A DNA stretch of 20,447 nt from JAYGED01 sp046582565 (GCA_046582565.1 JAYGED010000116.1:1-20447); one strand, 5' to 3'. Positions 1 to 7,840 are shown, numbered from the stretch's first letter. Notes: generated by a model from the sequence alone, not told the origin. Translations and numbers: made by a program.

Positions 1-1
1 T

Positions 2-100
2 GGCATCCCCAAGCACCACTTCCATCTCTATCTCAAGGAATGTGAGTGGCGCTTCAACTACCGGCCTACAGCCAATCTGTTGAAGGTTCTAACGCAATAG
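2..100 (+). mobile_element. IS1595-family (ISXO2-like) transposase, C-terminal end
   Basis: The first 99 bases encode the last 32 residues of a transposase, reading HHFHLYLKECEWRFNYR followed by a short leucine-rich tail and TAG. The HxHxYLxEfxfRyN pattern is the usual C-terminal end of the ISXO2-like DDE domain in IS1595-family elements. The start lies outside the window. The element's terminal repeat should lie between the stop and base 153; a plausible end is the stretch finishing in TGTCAGCCCC at 131-140, but the other terminus is not visible, so this is inference. The element ends just beyond the 3' end of glcE, in convergent orientation. Confidence 0.75.
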
Positions 101-153
101 GCCAAAATGTGATTACTTCGAGCTTATCTATGTCAGCCCCAATAAGAATTTGG

Positions 154-1368
154 TTAAACGCCCGCGTACATACGCCCGGGGTTGAGGATGCGCTTGGGGT
201 CGAAGCTGTCTTTCACCCGGGCGGTGAGGGCCTTGACGCCGGGGATTTGCGGCTCGAAGACGTCGAGTTTACGGCGCTGATCTTCATCGGCCACGATCAG
301 GGTGGCGTGGCCGCCGGCCTCGGCCAGGGCTGCGCGCACCAGGGTCTCATGGGGCTCATCCAGGCTCAGCCAGATCAGCCCGCCGCCCCAATCATGGAAA
401 TAGTCGGCTTGCGTCTCGCCGGCGATGCGCGCGGTGACATCGGCGCCCGCTGTCGGCGTCGTCGAGAGCCGCCAAATCGATCGCCCCGGGCGGTTGGCAA
501 AGGGTGCTGCGTCGCCGACGCTGCGCCACAGGATGTTCGAATTATGGCCATGCAGTTCTTCGAGAGGGCCGTAGGGGCCGAGCCGCTCGCGCAGGCTTTT
601 GCAGCGCTGCTCGACCGAGGGGGCCGGGCCCTCGATGCGCAGGGCGGTGACGCTGGCGCCGGCGCCCGAGACGTAATCCACGGAGATGCGCGCGGCGATC
701 TTTTCAGGCAGATAGGCCGCGGCGGAGACCTCTTCGGGGCTGGACTGGGCCTCGGTCATGGCGGCGTTTGCCGATCCGTCATCGAGGCCGAAGACCAGGA
801 CCGTGCGGGTCTTCTCCGGCGCCGGCATGACCTTGAAGGTGATCTGGGTCATCGCCACCAGAGTGCCATAGGCGCCCGCAATGAGCTTGCAGAGATCGTA
901 GCCGGTGACGTTCTTGACCACCCGGCCGCCGGCGGCGATGGCCTCGCCGCGCCCGGTCACCGCTTCGAGGCCGAGAAAATGATCGCGCGCCGCCCCCGAC
1001 TTGACCCGCCGGGGGCCCGCCAGGTTGCAGGCGAAGACGCCGCCGATGGTGCCGGCGCCGGCCGGCCCGCCAAGCAGGGGGCCGAGATCGGGCGGCTCGA
1101 AGGCAAGCTGCTGGTTCTGCTCGGCCAGGGTCGCCTCGATTTCGGCGAGGGCTGTGCCGGGCTGCGCGGTCATCACCAGCTCGGCGGGCTCGTAGAGATC
1201 GACGCCCGCAAGACCCGAGAGGTCGAGGCCATGGTCGGCCTCCACCGGGCGACCCAGGGCGCGCTTCGAGCCGCCGCCGACGATTTCGAGCGGGGCCTCT
1301 TCGGCGACCGCCCCGGCGACCACATCGAGCACCTCGGCAGGGTTGGCGGGTTTGAAAATATCGGCCAT
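154..1368 (-). CDS. glcE: Glycolate oxidase, FAD-binding subunit GlcE
   Basis: This is the second FAD-binding subunit of membrane-associated glycolate dehydrogenase (GlcDEF), which oxidises glycolate to glyoxylate. The 404-aa product has a degenerate PCMH-type FAD domain: EIVGGGSKRALGRP near residues 33-46, the GPAGAGTIGGVFACNLAGP loop near 104-122, and VVKNVTGYDLCKL near 153-165. It ends in FDPKRILNPGRMY, the normal family ending, so the gene is complete. I chose the ATG at 1368, which gives MADIFKPANPAEV and a 14-bp gap to glcD; the open frame runs further upstream but enters glcD. glcD is immediately upstream and co-directional, so the two are surely one transcript. The expected downstream glcF (iron-sulfur subunit) is absent from the window; an IS1595 end sits there instead. 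Confidence 0.93.
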   Translation of the reverse strand: MADIFKPANPAEVLDVVAGAVAEEAPLEIVGGGSKRALGRPVEADHGLDLSGLAGVDLYEPAELVMTAQPGTALAEIEATLAEQNQQLAFEPPDLGPLLGGPAGAGTIGGVFACNLAGPRRVKSGAARDHFLGLEAVTGRGEAIAAGGRVVKNVTGYDLCKLIAGAYGTLVAMTQITFKVMPAPEKTRTVLVFGLDDGSANAAMTEAQSSPEEVSAAAYLPEKIAARISVDYVSGAGASVTALRIEGPAPSVEQRCKSLRERLGPYGPLEELHGHNSNILWRSVGDAAPFANRPGRSIWRLSTTPTAGADVTARIAGETQADYFHDWGGGLIWLSLDEPHETLVRAALAEAGGHATLIVADEDQRRKLDVFEPQIPGVKALTARVKDSFDPKRILNPGRMYAGV

Positions 1369-1382
1369 CAGAAGCGCGGCTA

Positions 1383-2870
1383 TCAATAACGGGGAAGGTC
1401 GGGGAACTTCATCTCGCCGCGATGGATATGCATGCGGCCCAGCTCGGCGCAGCGGTGCAATGTGGGGAACAGCTTGCCGGGATTGAGCAGGCCGTCGGGA
1501 TCGAAAGCGCATTTCACGCGCTGCTGCTGTTCGAGATCGGCAGCACTGAACATCACCCCCATGAGGTCGCGCTTTTCGACGCCGACACCGTGCTCGCCGG
1601 TGAGCACGCCGCCGACCTCGACGCAGAGCTTGAGGATTTCAGTGCCGAAGTCCTCGGTCTTTTCCATTTCGCCGGGAATGTTGGCGTCATAGAGAATCAG
1701 CGGATGGAGATTGCCGTCGCCGGCATGGAACACATTGGCGACGCGCAGGTCGTATTTTTCGGACATCTCGGAGATGCGCTTGAGAACCTCGGGCAGGCGG
1801 TGGCGCGGAATGGTGCCGTCCATGCAGTAGTAATCCGGCGAGATGCGCCCGATCGCCGGGAAGGCCGCCTTGCGCCCAGCCCAGAACAGCTCGCGTTGTT
1901 CCTCGGTCTCGCTGGCGCGCAGGGTGGTGGCGCCGCAGCCCTTGGCGATAGTGTGCACCCGGCCGACAAGATAATCGACCTCGACCTCGGGGCCGTCCAG
2001 CTCGACGATGAGCAGGGCCTCCACATCGAGTGGATAGCCAGCACCACAGAACGCCTCGGTGGCGGCGATGGCGGGTCTGTCCATGATCTCCATGCCGCCG
2101 GGAATGATGCCGGCGCCGATCACCAAACTGACGCATTCGCCCGCCTGCTCGATGCTCGGGAAGCCGATCAGCAATGCCTTGGCGGTCGCCGGCTTGCGCA
2201 GGATGCGCACGGTGACCTCGGTGATCACGCCGAGCAGCCCTTCCGAGCCGGTCAGCACGCCGAGCAGGTCATAGCCCCCGGAATCCAGATGCTTGCCGCC
2301 GAGTCTGAGGATCTCGCCATTCATCAACACCAATTCGATACCGAGAATATTGTTGGTGGTGACGCCGTATTTCAGGCAATGAATGCCGCCGGAATTCTCC
2401 GCCACATTGCCACCGATGGTGCAGGCGATCTGGCTCGACGGATCGGGGGCATAATAAAAACCGTCGGCCGCCACCGCCGAAGTGATGCCGAGATTGGTGA
2501 CGCCGGGCTGGGCGACAACGCAGCGATTCTCCAAATCCACATCGAGGATGCGGTTGAGCTTGGCCAGGCCCAGGGTGATCCCGTCGGCCAGCGGCAGGGC
2601 GCCGCCCGACAGGCCGGTGCCGGCGCCGCGCGGCACCACCTTGATTGAGCGCTCATGACACAGGGTGAGGATGCGCGATACCTGTTCGGTGGTCTCGGGC
2701 AGGGCGACGATCATGGGAAGCTGGCGATAGGCGGTCAGGCCGTCGCTCTCATAGACCTTGAGCTCGTCGGCCTCGACGATCACCGACTCGGCGGGCAGGA
2801 ACCCGCGCAACAACGCAATAATCGCCTCGCGCTGGGCCAGGGCCTCGCGGTCGGGTTCGGGCATCTTCAT
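1383..2870 (-). CDS. glcD: Glycolate oxidase, FAD-linked catalytic subunit GlcD
   Basis: The 495-aa product is the main flavin subunit of glycolate dehydrogenase, in the FAD-linked oxidase / VAO family. Visible signatures are VVPRGAGTGLSGGALP near 78-93 and IGGNVAENSGGIHCLKYGVT near 152-171 (both FAD-binding), then HAGDGNLHP and GEHGVG in the C-terminal cap. The length matches the family (about 480-500 aa). The ATG at 2870 is the first in frame; a second ATG two codons later is possible, and neither has a clear Shine-Dalgarno. The start is only 14 bp from the stop of brnA, so there is no room for a separate promoter outside brnA. glcE follows after 14 bp. D-lactate dehydrogenases share the fold, but the pairing with glcE favours glycolate. 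Confidence 0.95.
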   Translation of the reverse strand: MKMPEPDREALAQREAIIALLRGFLPAESVIVEADELKVYESDGLTAYRQLPMIVALPETTEQVSRILTLCHERSIKVVPRGAGTGLSGGALPLADGITLGLAKLNRILDVDLENRCVVAQPGVTNLGITSAVAADGFYYAPDPSSQIACTIGGNVAENSGGIHCLKYGVTTNNILGIELVLMNGEILRLGGKHLDSGGYDLLGVLTGSEGLLGVITEVTVRILRKPATAKALLIGFPSIEQAGECVSLVIGAGIIPGGMEIMDRPAIAATEAFCGAGYPLDVEALLIVELDGPEVEVDYLVGRVHTIAKGCGATTLRASETEEQRELFWAGRKAAFPAIGRISPDYYCMDGTIPRHRLPEVLKRISEMSEKYDLRVANVFHAGDGNLHPLILYDANIPGEMEKTEDFGTEILKLCVEVGGVLTGEHGVGVEKRDLMGVMFSAADLEQQQRVKCAFDPDGLLNPGKLFPTLHRCAELGRMHIHRGEMKFPDLPRY

Positions 2871-2884
2871 GGGGGTATATTACG

Positions 2885-3301
2885 CTACTTTTTGGCTTCC
2901 ATAAAGGAACGCAGCACCGCCTTCATTCGACCTTGATAGCCGGGCCCCGGTTTTTTGAAGAAAGCCAGCACGTCCTCGTCCAAGCGTATTGAAATCGGCA
3001 TCTTCGGGACCGGCATGACGACTTTGGCATTGTTCCAAAATGTATCATCATCGAAAGGCGCGGCATCCGGGTCCTTGGCAACGGCTTCTGCGATCTGCTT
3101 ATCATCGAGTTTGTCAAATTCGGACCATTTGTCGGGGGCTGAAATTTTCTTTCCTGCCCCCCTATCACGCACATCGAAATCTGGTACAGAATTAGCGTCC
3201 AGGTGCGTCAATTTTGACGCACGACGACCCACGCGGGTCTGCGATTGAATGCGGTTACCCTTTGCCATAGACTTCTTTGTAGTACCGGGTTTGCTCGTCA
3301 T
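2885..3301 (-). CDS. brnA: BrnA-type antitoxin
   Basis: The 138-aa product carries the BrnA antitoxin signature in its C-terminal third: DDDTFWNNAKVVMP, then KMPISIRLDEDVLAFFKK and GPGYQGRMKAVLRSFM. This is the ribbon-helix-helix DNA-binding part of type II BrnT/BrnA modules; BrnA neutralises the RNase BrnT and represses the operon. The product is longer than many BrnA proteins, with a basic N-terminal stretch of about 50 residues. The ATG at 3301 follows an AAAGG-like ribosome site and overlaps brnT by 47 bp; a second ATG at 3268 (MAKGNRIQ) would shorten the overlap to 14 bp. Overlap with brnT is normal for this module. glcD starts 14 bp after its stop. Confidence 0.88.
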   Translation of the reverse strand: MTSKPGTTKKSMAKGNRIQSQTRVGRRASKLTHLDANSVPDFDVRDRGAGKKISAPDKWSEFDKLDDKQIAEAVAKDPDAAPFDDDTFWNNAKVVMPVPKMPISIRLDEDVLAFFKKPGPGYQGRMKAVLRSFMEAKK

Positions 3302-3541
3302 TGCTTGCCTTTCGCGCCGAGATAATTCTGGTTTTACCGCCTCTTGCCGTGTGGACTAAGAATAAGCAGCGGCCTTCTACTTCACCAAGAGTTACGTAAC
3401 GGTCCTCGCCATAGTCTTCGCGCGTATCCAGCTGTTCCAACCTCGGCCCATTGAAGATTTTGCAGCCAGATCAAAGCTGACCTTGTGGTCAATGAGATTG
3501 GACTTGGCCTTTTCGCTGTCCCATTCGAACTCATCATTCAT
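3255..3541 (-). pseudogene. brnT: BrnT-type toxin gene with a one-base frameshift
   Basis: Read from ATG 3541 the frame gives MNDEFEWDSEKAKSNLIDHK then VSFDLAAK, the standard N-terminus of the BrnT RNase toxin. The reading frame is then lost at a run of four As (plus-strand T run 3458-3461). Adding one A restores IFNGPRLEQLDTREDYGEDRY, a matching BrnT core, and the frame continues to the stop at 3255 through LVHTARGGKTRIISARKAS. The repaired product would be 95 aa, the usual family length. Every other part of the gene looks intact, so either the toxin was inactivated by a single deletion, a slippery A run restores it, or the base is a sequence error. The antitoxin frame is unaffected. Confidence 0.82.
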
Positions 3542-3544
3542 TTA

Positions 3545-3564
3545 GTATATATATCAGTATATAC
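3545..3564 (-). promoter_or_regulatory. Candidate brnTA operator/promoter
   Basis: A 7-bp inverted repeat, GTATATA-N6-TATATAC, lies 3 bp upstream of the brnT start codon. It contains a TATACT -10-like hexamer on the minus strand at 3556-3561, which would put transcription start only a few bases before the ATG. BrnA proteins autorepress by binding such palindromes, so an operator role is inferred. No good -35 box or ribosome binding site is seen. Confidence 0.45.
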
Positions 3565-3578
3565 AATGTCTAATGCCG

Positions 3579-3609
3579 AAAGGGCTGACGCCAGTCACCT
3601 CGGCCCTTT
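3579..3609. terminator. Possible hairpin terminator or insulator between rpmJ and brnT
   Basis: AAAGGGC at 3579-3585 pairs with GCCCTTT at 3603-3609, and an inner TGAC-GCCA-GTCA stem lies between them. The position, downstream of minus-strand rpmJ and just upstream of the brnTA promoter, fits a transcription stop. There is no strong T run on either side, so this is tentative. Confidence 0.3.
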
Positions 3610-3735
3610 AACCCAGGCCCCGTTAGAACAATCATAACGTGGATTCTAGGCAATAAGAACCATGCCAAGCTTATACAATCCGGCGGCGATTTATGGTTTC
3701 GATGTGGATTGCCCGGCCATGAGGCCGAGCGGAAT

Positions 3736-3861
3736 TCAGCCCTGGCGCGCCTTGAAGCGGGGGTTTCTCTTGTTGATGACGTAGACGCGGCCCTTGCGGC
3801 GCACGACAACGCAATCCTTGTGCCGCTTTTTGGCGGATTTAAGTGAATTAAGAACTTTCAT
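3736..3861 (-). CDS. rpmJ: 50S ribosomal protein L36
   Basis: A 41-aa ORF reads MKVLNSLKSAKKRHKDC, then VVVRRKGRVYVINKRNPRFK and ARQG. It is the short, highly basic L36 protein of the large ribosomal subunit. The sequence lacks the four zinc ligands of classical L36 (only Cys17 remains), which is the zinc-independent form usual in Alphaproteobacteria. The length and the NPRFKARQG ending match the family exactly. The gene stands alone on the minus strand, divergent from the iron-binding protein gene; a solitary rpmJ away from the ribosomal operons is normal in this class. Upstream bases show no strong Shine-Dalgarno. Confidence 0.93.
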   Translation of the reverse strand: MKVLNSLKSAKKRHKDCVVVRRKGRVYVINKRNPRFKARQG

Positions 3862-3995
3862 CGTCTGGCAATCTGGGCTTGATTATATGGTTTGCGGTCC
3901 GCTGAAGAGCCGGCAACCTAAGGGTCTCGCGGCTCGATGTCAACGATGCATGTCCGCTGTATATTTACGGTTGCATTCGCCATGGAGCATGATAT

Positions 3996-4023
3996 GAATC
4001 GTTTTAACAACTAAGAACGATTC
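3996..4023. promoter_or_regulatory. Perfect inverted repeat upstream of the iron-binding protein gene
   Basis: GAATCGTT at 3996-4003 and AACGATTC at 4016-4023 form an 8-bp perfect inverted repeat with a 12-bp AT-rich spacer. The half-site centres are 20 bp apart, two helical turns. It ends 31 bp before the ATG of the Fe3+ binding protein gene in the divergent intergenic region, a position suited to an operator. It does not match the Fur or Irr consensus that I know, so the regulator is unknown. Confidence 0.45.
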
Positions 4024-4054
4024 GCAATTAAAAAAAATTAGGTCGGTACACATC

Positions 4055-5095
4055 ATGAAAACGTCTCGCTTATTGAAGGCGGCTTTACTGCTTTCCTTTT
4101 GCACGAGCTTGGGCTTTTACGGTCCGGGTTCTCAAGCCGCCGCCGCCGAGGTGAACGTCTATTCGGCGCGCAAGGAAGTTCTCATCAAACCGTTGTTCGA
4201 CACCTTCACGGCCGAGACCGGTATCACGGTCAATCTGGTCAGCGCCAAGGCCGACGCTTTGTTGCAGAGACTCGAACGCGAGGGCGCTAACAGTCCCGCC
4301 GACGTCTTCTTGACCACCGACGCGGGCCGCCTGGCGAAGGCCAAGCAGCGGGGATTGCTGCAGCCGGTCAGCTCAGAGCTGTTGGACGCGGCCATCCCCG
4401 CCCAATACCGCGACCCGGATGGCGTCTGGTATGGGCTGTCGATCAGGGCGCGGCCGATCATCTATGCCGTCGACCGGGTTAAGCCGGCGGAATTGTCCTC
4501 CTATCTGGCGCTTGCCGGACCGGACTGGAAAGGCCGGGTCTGTGTGCGCTCGTCGAGCAATATCTACAATCAGTCCCTGCTGGCGAGCTTTATCCATCAC
4601 CAGGGGGTCGATCTCGCCGAGGGCTGGGCCAAGGGCCTGGTGGCGAACTTCGCCCGCAAACCTCAGGGCGGCGACACCGATCAGATTCGCGCCGTCGCCG
4701 CCGGTGAATGCGATGTCGCTCTCGCCAACACCTATTATCTCGCACGGCTTACCGTGTCATCGAAGGAAGCCGACCGCGCGGTTGCCGCCAAGGTGGCGAT
4801 CTTCTGGCCCGATCAGGCCGGTGCGGGCGTTCATGTCAACATCAGCGGCGCCGGCGTGACCCGGGCCGCCACCAACCGGGCCGAAGCAATTGCCTTGCTG
4901 GAATTTCTCGCCGGACAACAAGCCCAGCGCAATTACGCCGAGGTGGTGCATGAATATCCGATTCGTGGCGATGTTGCCTGGTCCGATGTGGTTTCCGCCT
5001 GGGGCCGCTTCAAGGCCGACGAGATTAATTTGGCTATCCTTGGGCGGAACAATGCCGAAGCGGTGCGCATAGCTGATCGCGCCGGTTGGCGATAG
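4055..5095 (+). CDS. Fe(3+) ABC transporter, periplasmic substrate-binding protein
   Basis: The 346-aa product is a FbpA/FutA-type periplasmic ferric-binding protein. A signal peptide is evident: basic MKTSRLLK, a hydrophobic core LLLSFC, and a probable cleavage around SQAAAA-EVNVYS (residues 27-31). Family landmarks are VNVYSARKEVLIKPLF at the mature N-terminus, ADVFLTTDAGRL near 82-93, GLSIRARPIIYAVDRVKP near 127-144, and NTYYLARL near 225-232. The paired tyrosines at 227-228 are the usual Fe3+ ligands. No permease or ATPase gene follows; instead a TauD-like dioxygenase starts 17 bp after the stop. Either the transporter's other parts lie elsewhere or the protein serves another system. The iron specificity is inferred from family and the YY motif. 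Confidence 0.85.
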   Translation: MKTSRLLKAALLLSFCTSLGFYGPGSQAAAAEVNVYSARKEVLIKPLFDTFTAETGITVNLVSAKADALLQRLEREGANSPADVFLTTDAGRLAKAKQRGLLQPVSSELLDAAIPAQYRDPDGVWYGLSIRARPIIYAVDRVKPAELSSYLALAGPDWKGRVCVRSSSNIYNQSLLASFIHHQGVDLAEGWAKGLVANFARKPQGGDTDQIRAVAAGECDVALANTYYLARLTVSSKEADRAVAAKVAIFWPDQAGAGVHVNISGAGVTRAATNRAEAIALLEFLAGQQAQRNYAEVVHEYPIRGDVAWSDVVSAWGRFKADEINLAILGRNNAEAVRIADRAGWR

Positions 5096-5112
5096 CTGTT
5101 ATAAGGGCCGCC

Positions 5113-6147
5113 ATGGAACACACTTTCATCGACCATCCGGCGGCCTGGAAGGGAAGCGATTTTACCGGCAAGGACGATATCGCCTTCGATCTCGGACCAG
5201 CCCATCTCGCGGCTTTTCATGATGCAGTCACCGCCGTCCAGAAACGCGGGTTGAAAGCCGAGGGCTTCGGTCGGGAAGATTTCGACTTGTCGCCCATCGC
5301 TGACGATGTGGCCGCGATCCGCGATATTCTTATGTCCGGGCGCGGGATCGTTATCCTGCGCGGGCTGCCCGTTGAGCGTTACGACCTCGACAGCATTGCC
5401 ATCCTCTACTGGGGGCTTGGCACCCATCTCGGCGAGGCCGTATCCCAGAGCCGCATGGGCGACCGCCTCGGTCATGTGGTCGACGCTTCAGGCAAAAATC
5501 CCCGCGAGCGCGGCTACCGGTCGAGCAAGGAACTCGATCTCCATACGGATTCCGACGACATCGTTGGCTTGTTCTGCCTGCGGGGCGCCAAGTCGGGCGG
5601 CGTCAGCCGGCTGGTCAGCGCTCTGGCCGTGCATAACGAGATCAACGCATCGCACCCGGAGTATCTGGCGCTGCTCTATCGTGGTTTTCATTATCACTGG
5701 CGCGGCGAGGAGCCGGAAGGCGAGCCGCCGATCACAGACTATCGGGTGCCGGTTTTCTCGCGCCGGGACGGGGTGGTGAGCTGCTGTTATCTGCGCAGTT
5801 TCATCGATATGGCGGCGGCGGAAATGAATCAGCCCTTGTCCGACCTGGAACTGGCCGCCCTGGAGTGTTTCGAGGCGTTGTCGAATCGCGAGGACATGCT
5901 GCTGAAGTTCGAGTTGGAAGCCGGCGAGGCCTTGTTTTTCAATAATTATGAGATGCTTCATTCGCGCACGGCCTTCGAAGATCATGCCGATGAGCAGCGC
6001 CGCCGTCACCTGCTCCGCCTATGGCTCGCGGTGCCCGATGGGCGACCCATCGATGGGACGCTCAGGCGCTACTACGGCGACGGCGGCATCAAGGGCCGCA
6101 GCGATGGGAATACCATCTATCAAGGTGCTACGCTGCTCGCCAAATAA
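5113..6147 (+). CDS. TauD/TfdA-family 2-oxoglutarate/Fe(II) dioxygenase
   Basis: The 344-aa product has the jelly-roll dioxygenase motifs. The HxD pair is in DLHTDSDD (His144, Asp146), the distal His283 is in EMLHSRTAFED, and the 2OG-binding arginine is in RRRHLLRLWL (near 298-302). It should use Fe(II), O2 and 2-oxoglutarate to hydroxylate or cleave a small substrate, which I cannot name. I chose the ATG at 5113 because AAGGG lies 5 bp upstream; the open frame extends back to a TTG at 5086 that would overlap the preceding gene. The gene follows the ferric-binding protein gene by 17 bp and precedes the SRAP gene by 3 bp, so all three are probably co-transcribed. The C-terminal Tyr/Gly-rich segment (RRYYGDGGIKG) looks family-typical. 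Confidence 0.85.
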   Translation: MEHTFIDHPAAWKGSDFTGKDDIAFDLGPAHLAAFHDAVTAVQKRGLKAEGFGREDFDLSPIADDVAAIRDILMSGRGIVILRGLPVERYDLDSIAILYWGLGTHLGEAVSQSRMGDRLGHVVDASGKNPRERGYRSSKELDLHTDSDDIVGLFCLRGAKSGGVSRLVSALAVHNEINASHPEYLALLYRGFHYHWRGEEPEGEPPITDYRVPVFSRRDGVVSCCYLRSFIDMAAAEMNQPLSDLELAALECFEALSNREDMLLKFELEAGEALFFNNYEMLHSRTAFEDHADEQRRRHLLRLWLAVPDGRPIDGTLRRYYGDGGIKGRSDGNTIYQGATLLAK

Positions 6148-6150
6148 ACC

Positions 6151-6831
6151 ATGTGCGGCCGTTTCACCCTGCGCACCCCCGCTGCCGATCTCGCGGGGGA
6201 ATTTGACGTCGATGAGCGGCCTAATCTAGCGGCGCGTTATAACATCGCGCCCAGCCAGGACATCTTGGTTGTGCGCGCCGCAGGCGAGGGCGGGGACCGC
6301 GCGTTTGCCATGCTGCGTTGGGGGCTGGTGCCTCATTGGGCGAAGGATCCGGCCATGGGCAGCCGCATGATCAATGCCCGCGCCGAGACCGTGAGCGAGA
6401 AGCCGAGCTTCCGCTCCGCATACCGCGCGCGCCGTTGTCTGGTCATCGCCGACGGCTTCTACGAATGGCAAAAGGCGCCCGACGGCGCCAAGCTGCCGCA
6501 TCACATCCGCTTCGCCGATAACGCCCCGTTCGCCATTGCCGGGCTATGGGAATCCTGGCGCGCCGCCGATGGCGAAACTCTGGAGACCTGCGCCCTGATC
6601 ACCACCGAGGCGAACCAGGAGCTTGAGCCGATTCACCATCGCATGCCGGCGATTTTGCCACGCCATGGCTACGATGCCTGGCTGAATTCGGGAGCACAGC
6701 CCCCGGATGATCTGCTGCAGCCCTACCCGGCCGGCGCGCTTGCGGCTCATGCGGTCGGCCCCCGGGTCAACAGCGCACGCCATGACGATGCGGCCTGCCT
6801 CGAGCCCGCGATCAGCGGCATGCTCTTGTGA
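6151..6831 (+). CDS. SRAP-domain DNA-protein crosslink protein (YedK/HMCES family)
   Basis: The 226-aa product begins MCGRFTL, and Cys2 becomes the N-terminal residue after methionine removal. In this family it forms a covalent thiazolidine link to abasic sites in single-stranded DNA. The other active-site residues are visible: Asn75 in INARAET, Glu105 in DGFYEWQK, and a histidine in EPIHHRMPAI (162/163). RYNIAPSQ near 29-36 and LRWGLVPHWAKD near 55-66 are further family blocks. The length is normal. It starts 3 bp after the dioxygenase stop with no obvious Shine-Dalgarno, suggesting translational coupling. No LexA-like box was recognised. Confidence 0.94.
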   Translation: MCGRFTLRTPAADLAGEFDVDERPNLAARYNIAPSQDILVVRAAGEGGDRAFAMLRWGLVPHWAKDPAMGSRMINARAETVSEKPSFRSAYRARRCLVIADGFYEWQKAPDGAKLPHHIRFADNAPFAIAGLWESWRAADGETLETCALITTEANQELEPIHHRMPAILPRHGYDAWLNSGAQPPDDLLQPYPAGALAAHAVGPRVNSARHDDAACLEPAISGMLL

Positions 6832-6871
6832 CGGCGCTTGCGCAATAATACGAATCGGCTAGAACAACAGC

Positions 6872-7840
6872 ATGACTGAAGATACCTCTGTCCCCGGCGA
6901 TCACGCCTTCACCGCCGACAGTCTCTACGGCACGGTCGCCCAACCGGCCTATGCCGGGGCGGCGAGTTTCATGCGGCGCAAATACACCCGCGATCTCGCC
7001 GGCGTCGATGTGGCGGTGAGCGGCATTCCCTTCGATCTGGCGACCACCAACCGGCCCGGAACACGGTTCGGCCCCCTGGGCATCCGCCAGGCCTCGAAAC
7101 AGCTTTCCTATGGCGGCGTCTGGCCCTGGGGCTTCGACCCCTTCGATCGGCTCGCGGTGATCGATCATGGCGACTGTCATTTCGATCTCGGCAATACCGA
7201 TGCCATGCTGGCCGCCGTCGAGGCCCATGCCACGGGGATCATCGAGGCCGGGGTCAGCATGCTGACCTTCGGCGGCGATCACTTCATCTCCCTGCCGTTG
7301 CTGCGCGCTCATGCCAAGAAATTCGGACCCCTGTCCCTGGTCCATTTCGACGCCCATTCCGACACCTGGCGCGAAGCGGCCTATCACCACGGCACGATGT
7401 TTTTTCACGCCATCGGGGAAGGCTTGATCGATCCCGAACGCTCGATCCATATCGGCATCCGTAGCGACAATCCCGAGAGCCACGGCTTCACCATACTCGA
7501 CGCCCCCTGGGTGCATGATAACGGAACGGCGGCGGTGATCGCCGAGATAGAGCGCGTCGCCGGAGGCCACAAGGCTTACCTTACCTTCGATATCGATTGC
7601 CTCGATCCGTCCTGTGCGCCGGGCACCGGCACCCCGGTGGTCGGCGGTCTGACCGCCCATCAGGCGCAGTCGATACTGCGCGGGCTGGGAAGCATGGATT
7701 TCGTCGCCATGGATCTGGTCGAGGTTGCGCCGATCTATGATGTCGGCGAGATCACCTCACTGGCCGCCGCGGCCCTGGCTCTCGATTATCTCTGCCTGCG
7801 CGCCGCCGAGCTGCCACCGGTCAGTGCCGGCTCATCCTAG
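6872..7840 (+). CDS. speB: Agmatinase (ureohydrolase family)
   Basis: The 322-aa product is a binuclear manganese ureohydrolase. All metal-ligand motifs are present: GGDH (His137), VHFDAHSDTW (Asp160, His162, Asp164) and FDIDCLDPSCAPGTGTP (Asp240, Asp242). GTRFGPLGIRQAS near 63-75 and MDLVEVAPIYD near 280-290 complete the family pattern. It probably hydrolyses agmatine to putrescine and urea; guanidinobutyrase or a related ureohydrolase cannot be excluded from motifs alone. The gap to the SRAP gene is 40 bp, so it may be the last gene of the same transcript. Its 3' end overlaps the convergent MFS gene by 20 bp, so there is no terminator between them. Confidence 0.9.
   Translation: MTEDTSVPGDHAFTADSLYGTVAQPAYAGAASFMRRKYTRDLAGVDVAVSGIPFDLATTNRPGTRFGPLGIRQASKQLSYGGVWPWGFDPFDRLAVIDHGDCHFDLGNTDAMLAAVEAHATGIIEAGVSMLTFGGDHFISLPLLRAHAKKFGPLSLVHFDAHSDTWREAAYHHGTMFFHAIGEGLIDPERSIHIGIRSDNPESHGFTILDAPWVHDNGTAAVIAEIERVAGGHKAYLTFDIDCLDPSCAPGTGTPVVGGLTAHQAQSILRGLGSMDFVAMDLVEVAPIYDVGEITSLAAAALALDYLCLRAAELPPVSAGSS

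Noticed and set aside
46..1389. Long plus-strand open frame (447 codons)
   Set aside because: It is the antisense shadow of glcE; the peptide has no family features and GC-rich codon bias on the opposite strand explains its length.
1422..2648. Long plus-strand open frame (408 codons)
   Set aside because: It is an antisense shadow of glcD, whose motifs are unmistakable on the minus strand.
3570..3809. Minus-strand ORF of 79 codons
   Set aside because: It overlaps rpmJ in another frame and has no coding features; rpmJ explains the conserved part.
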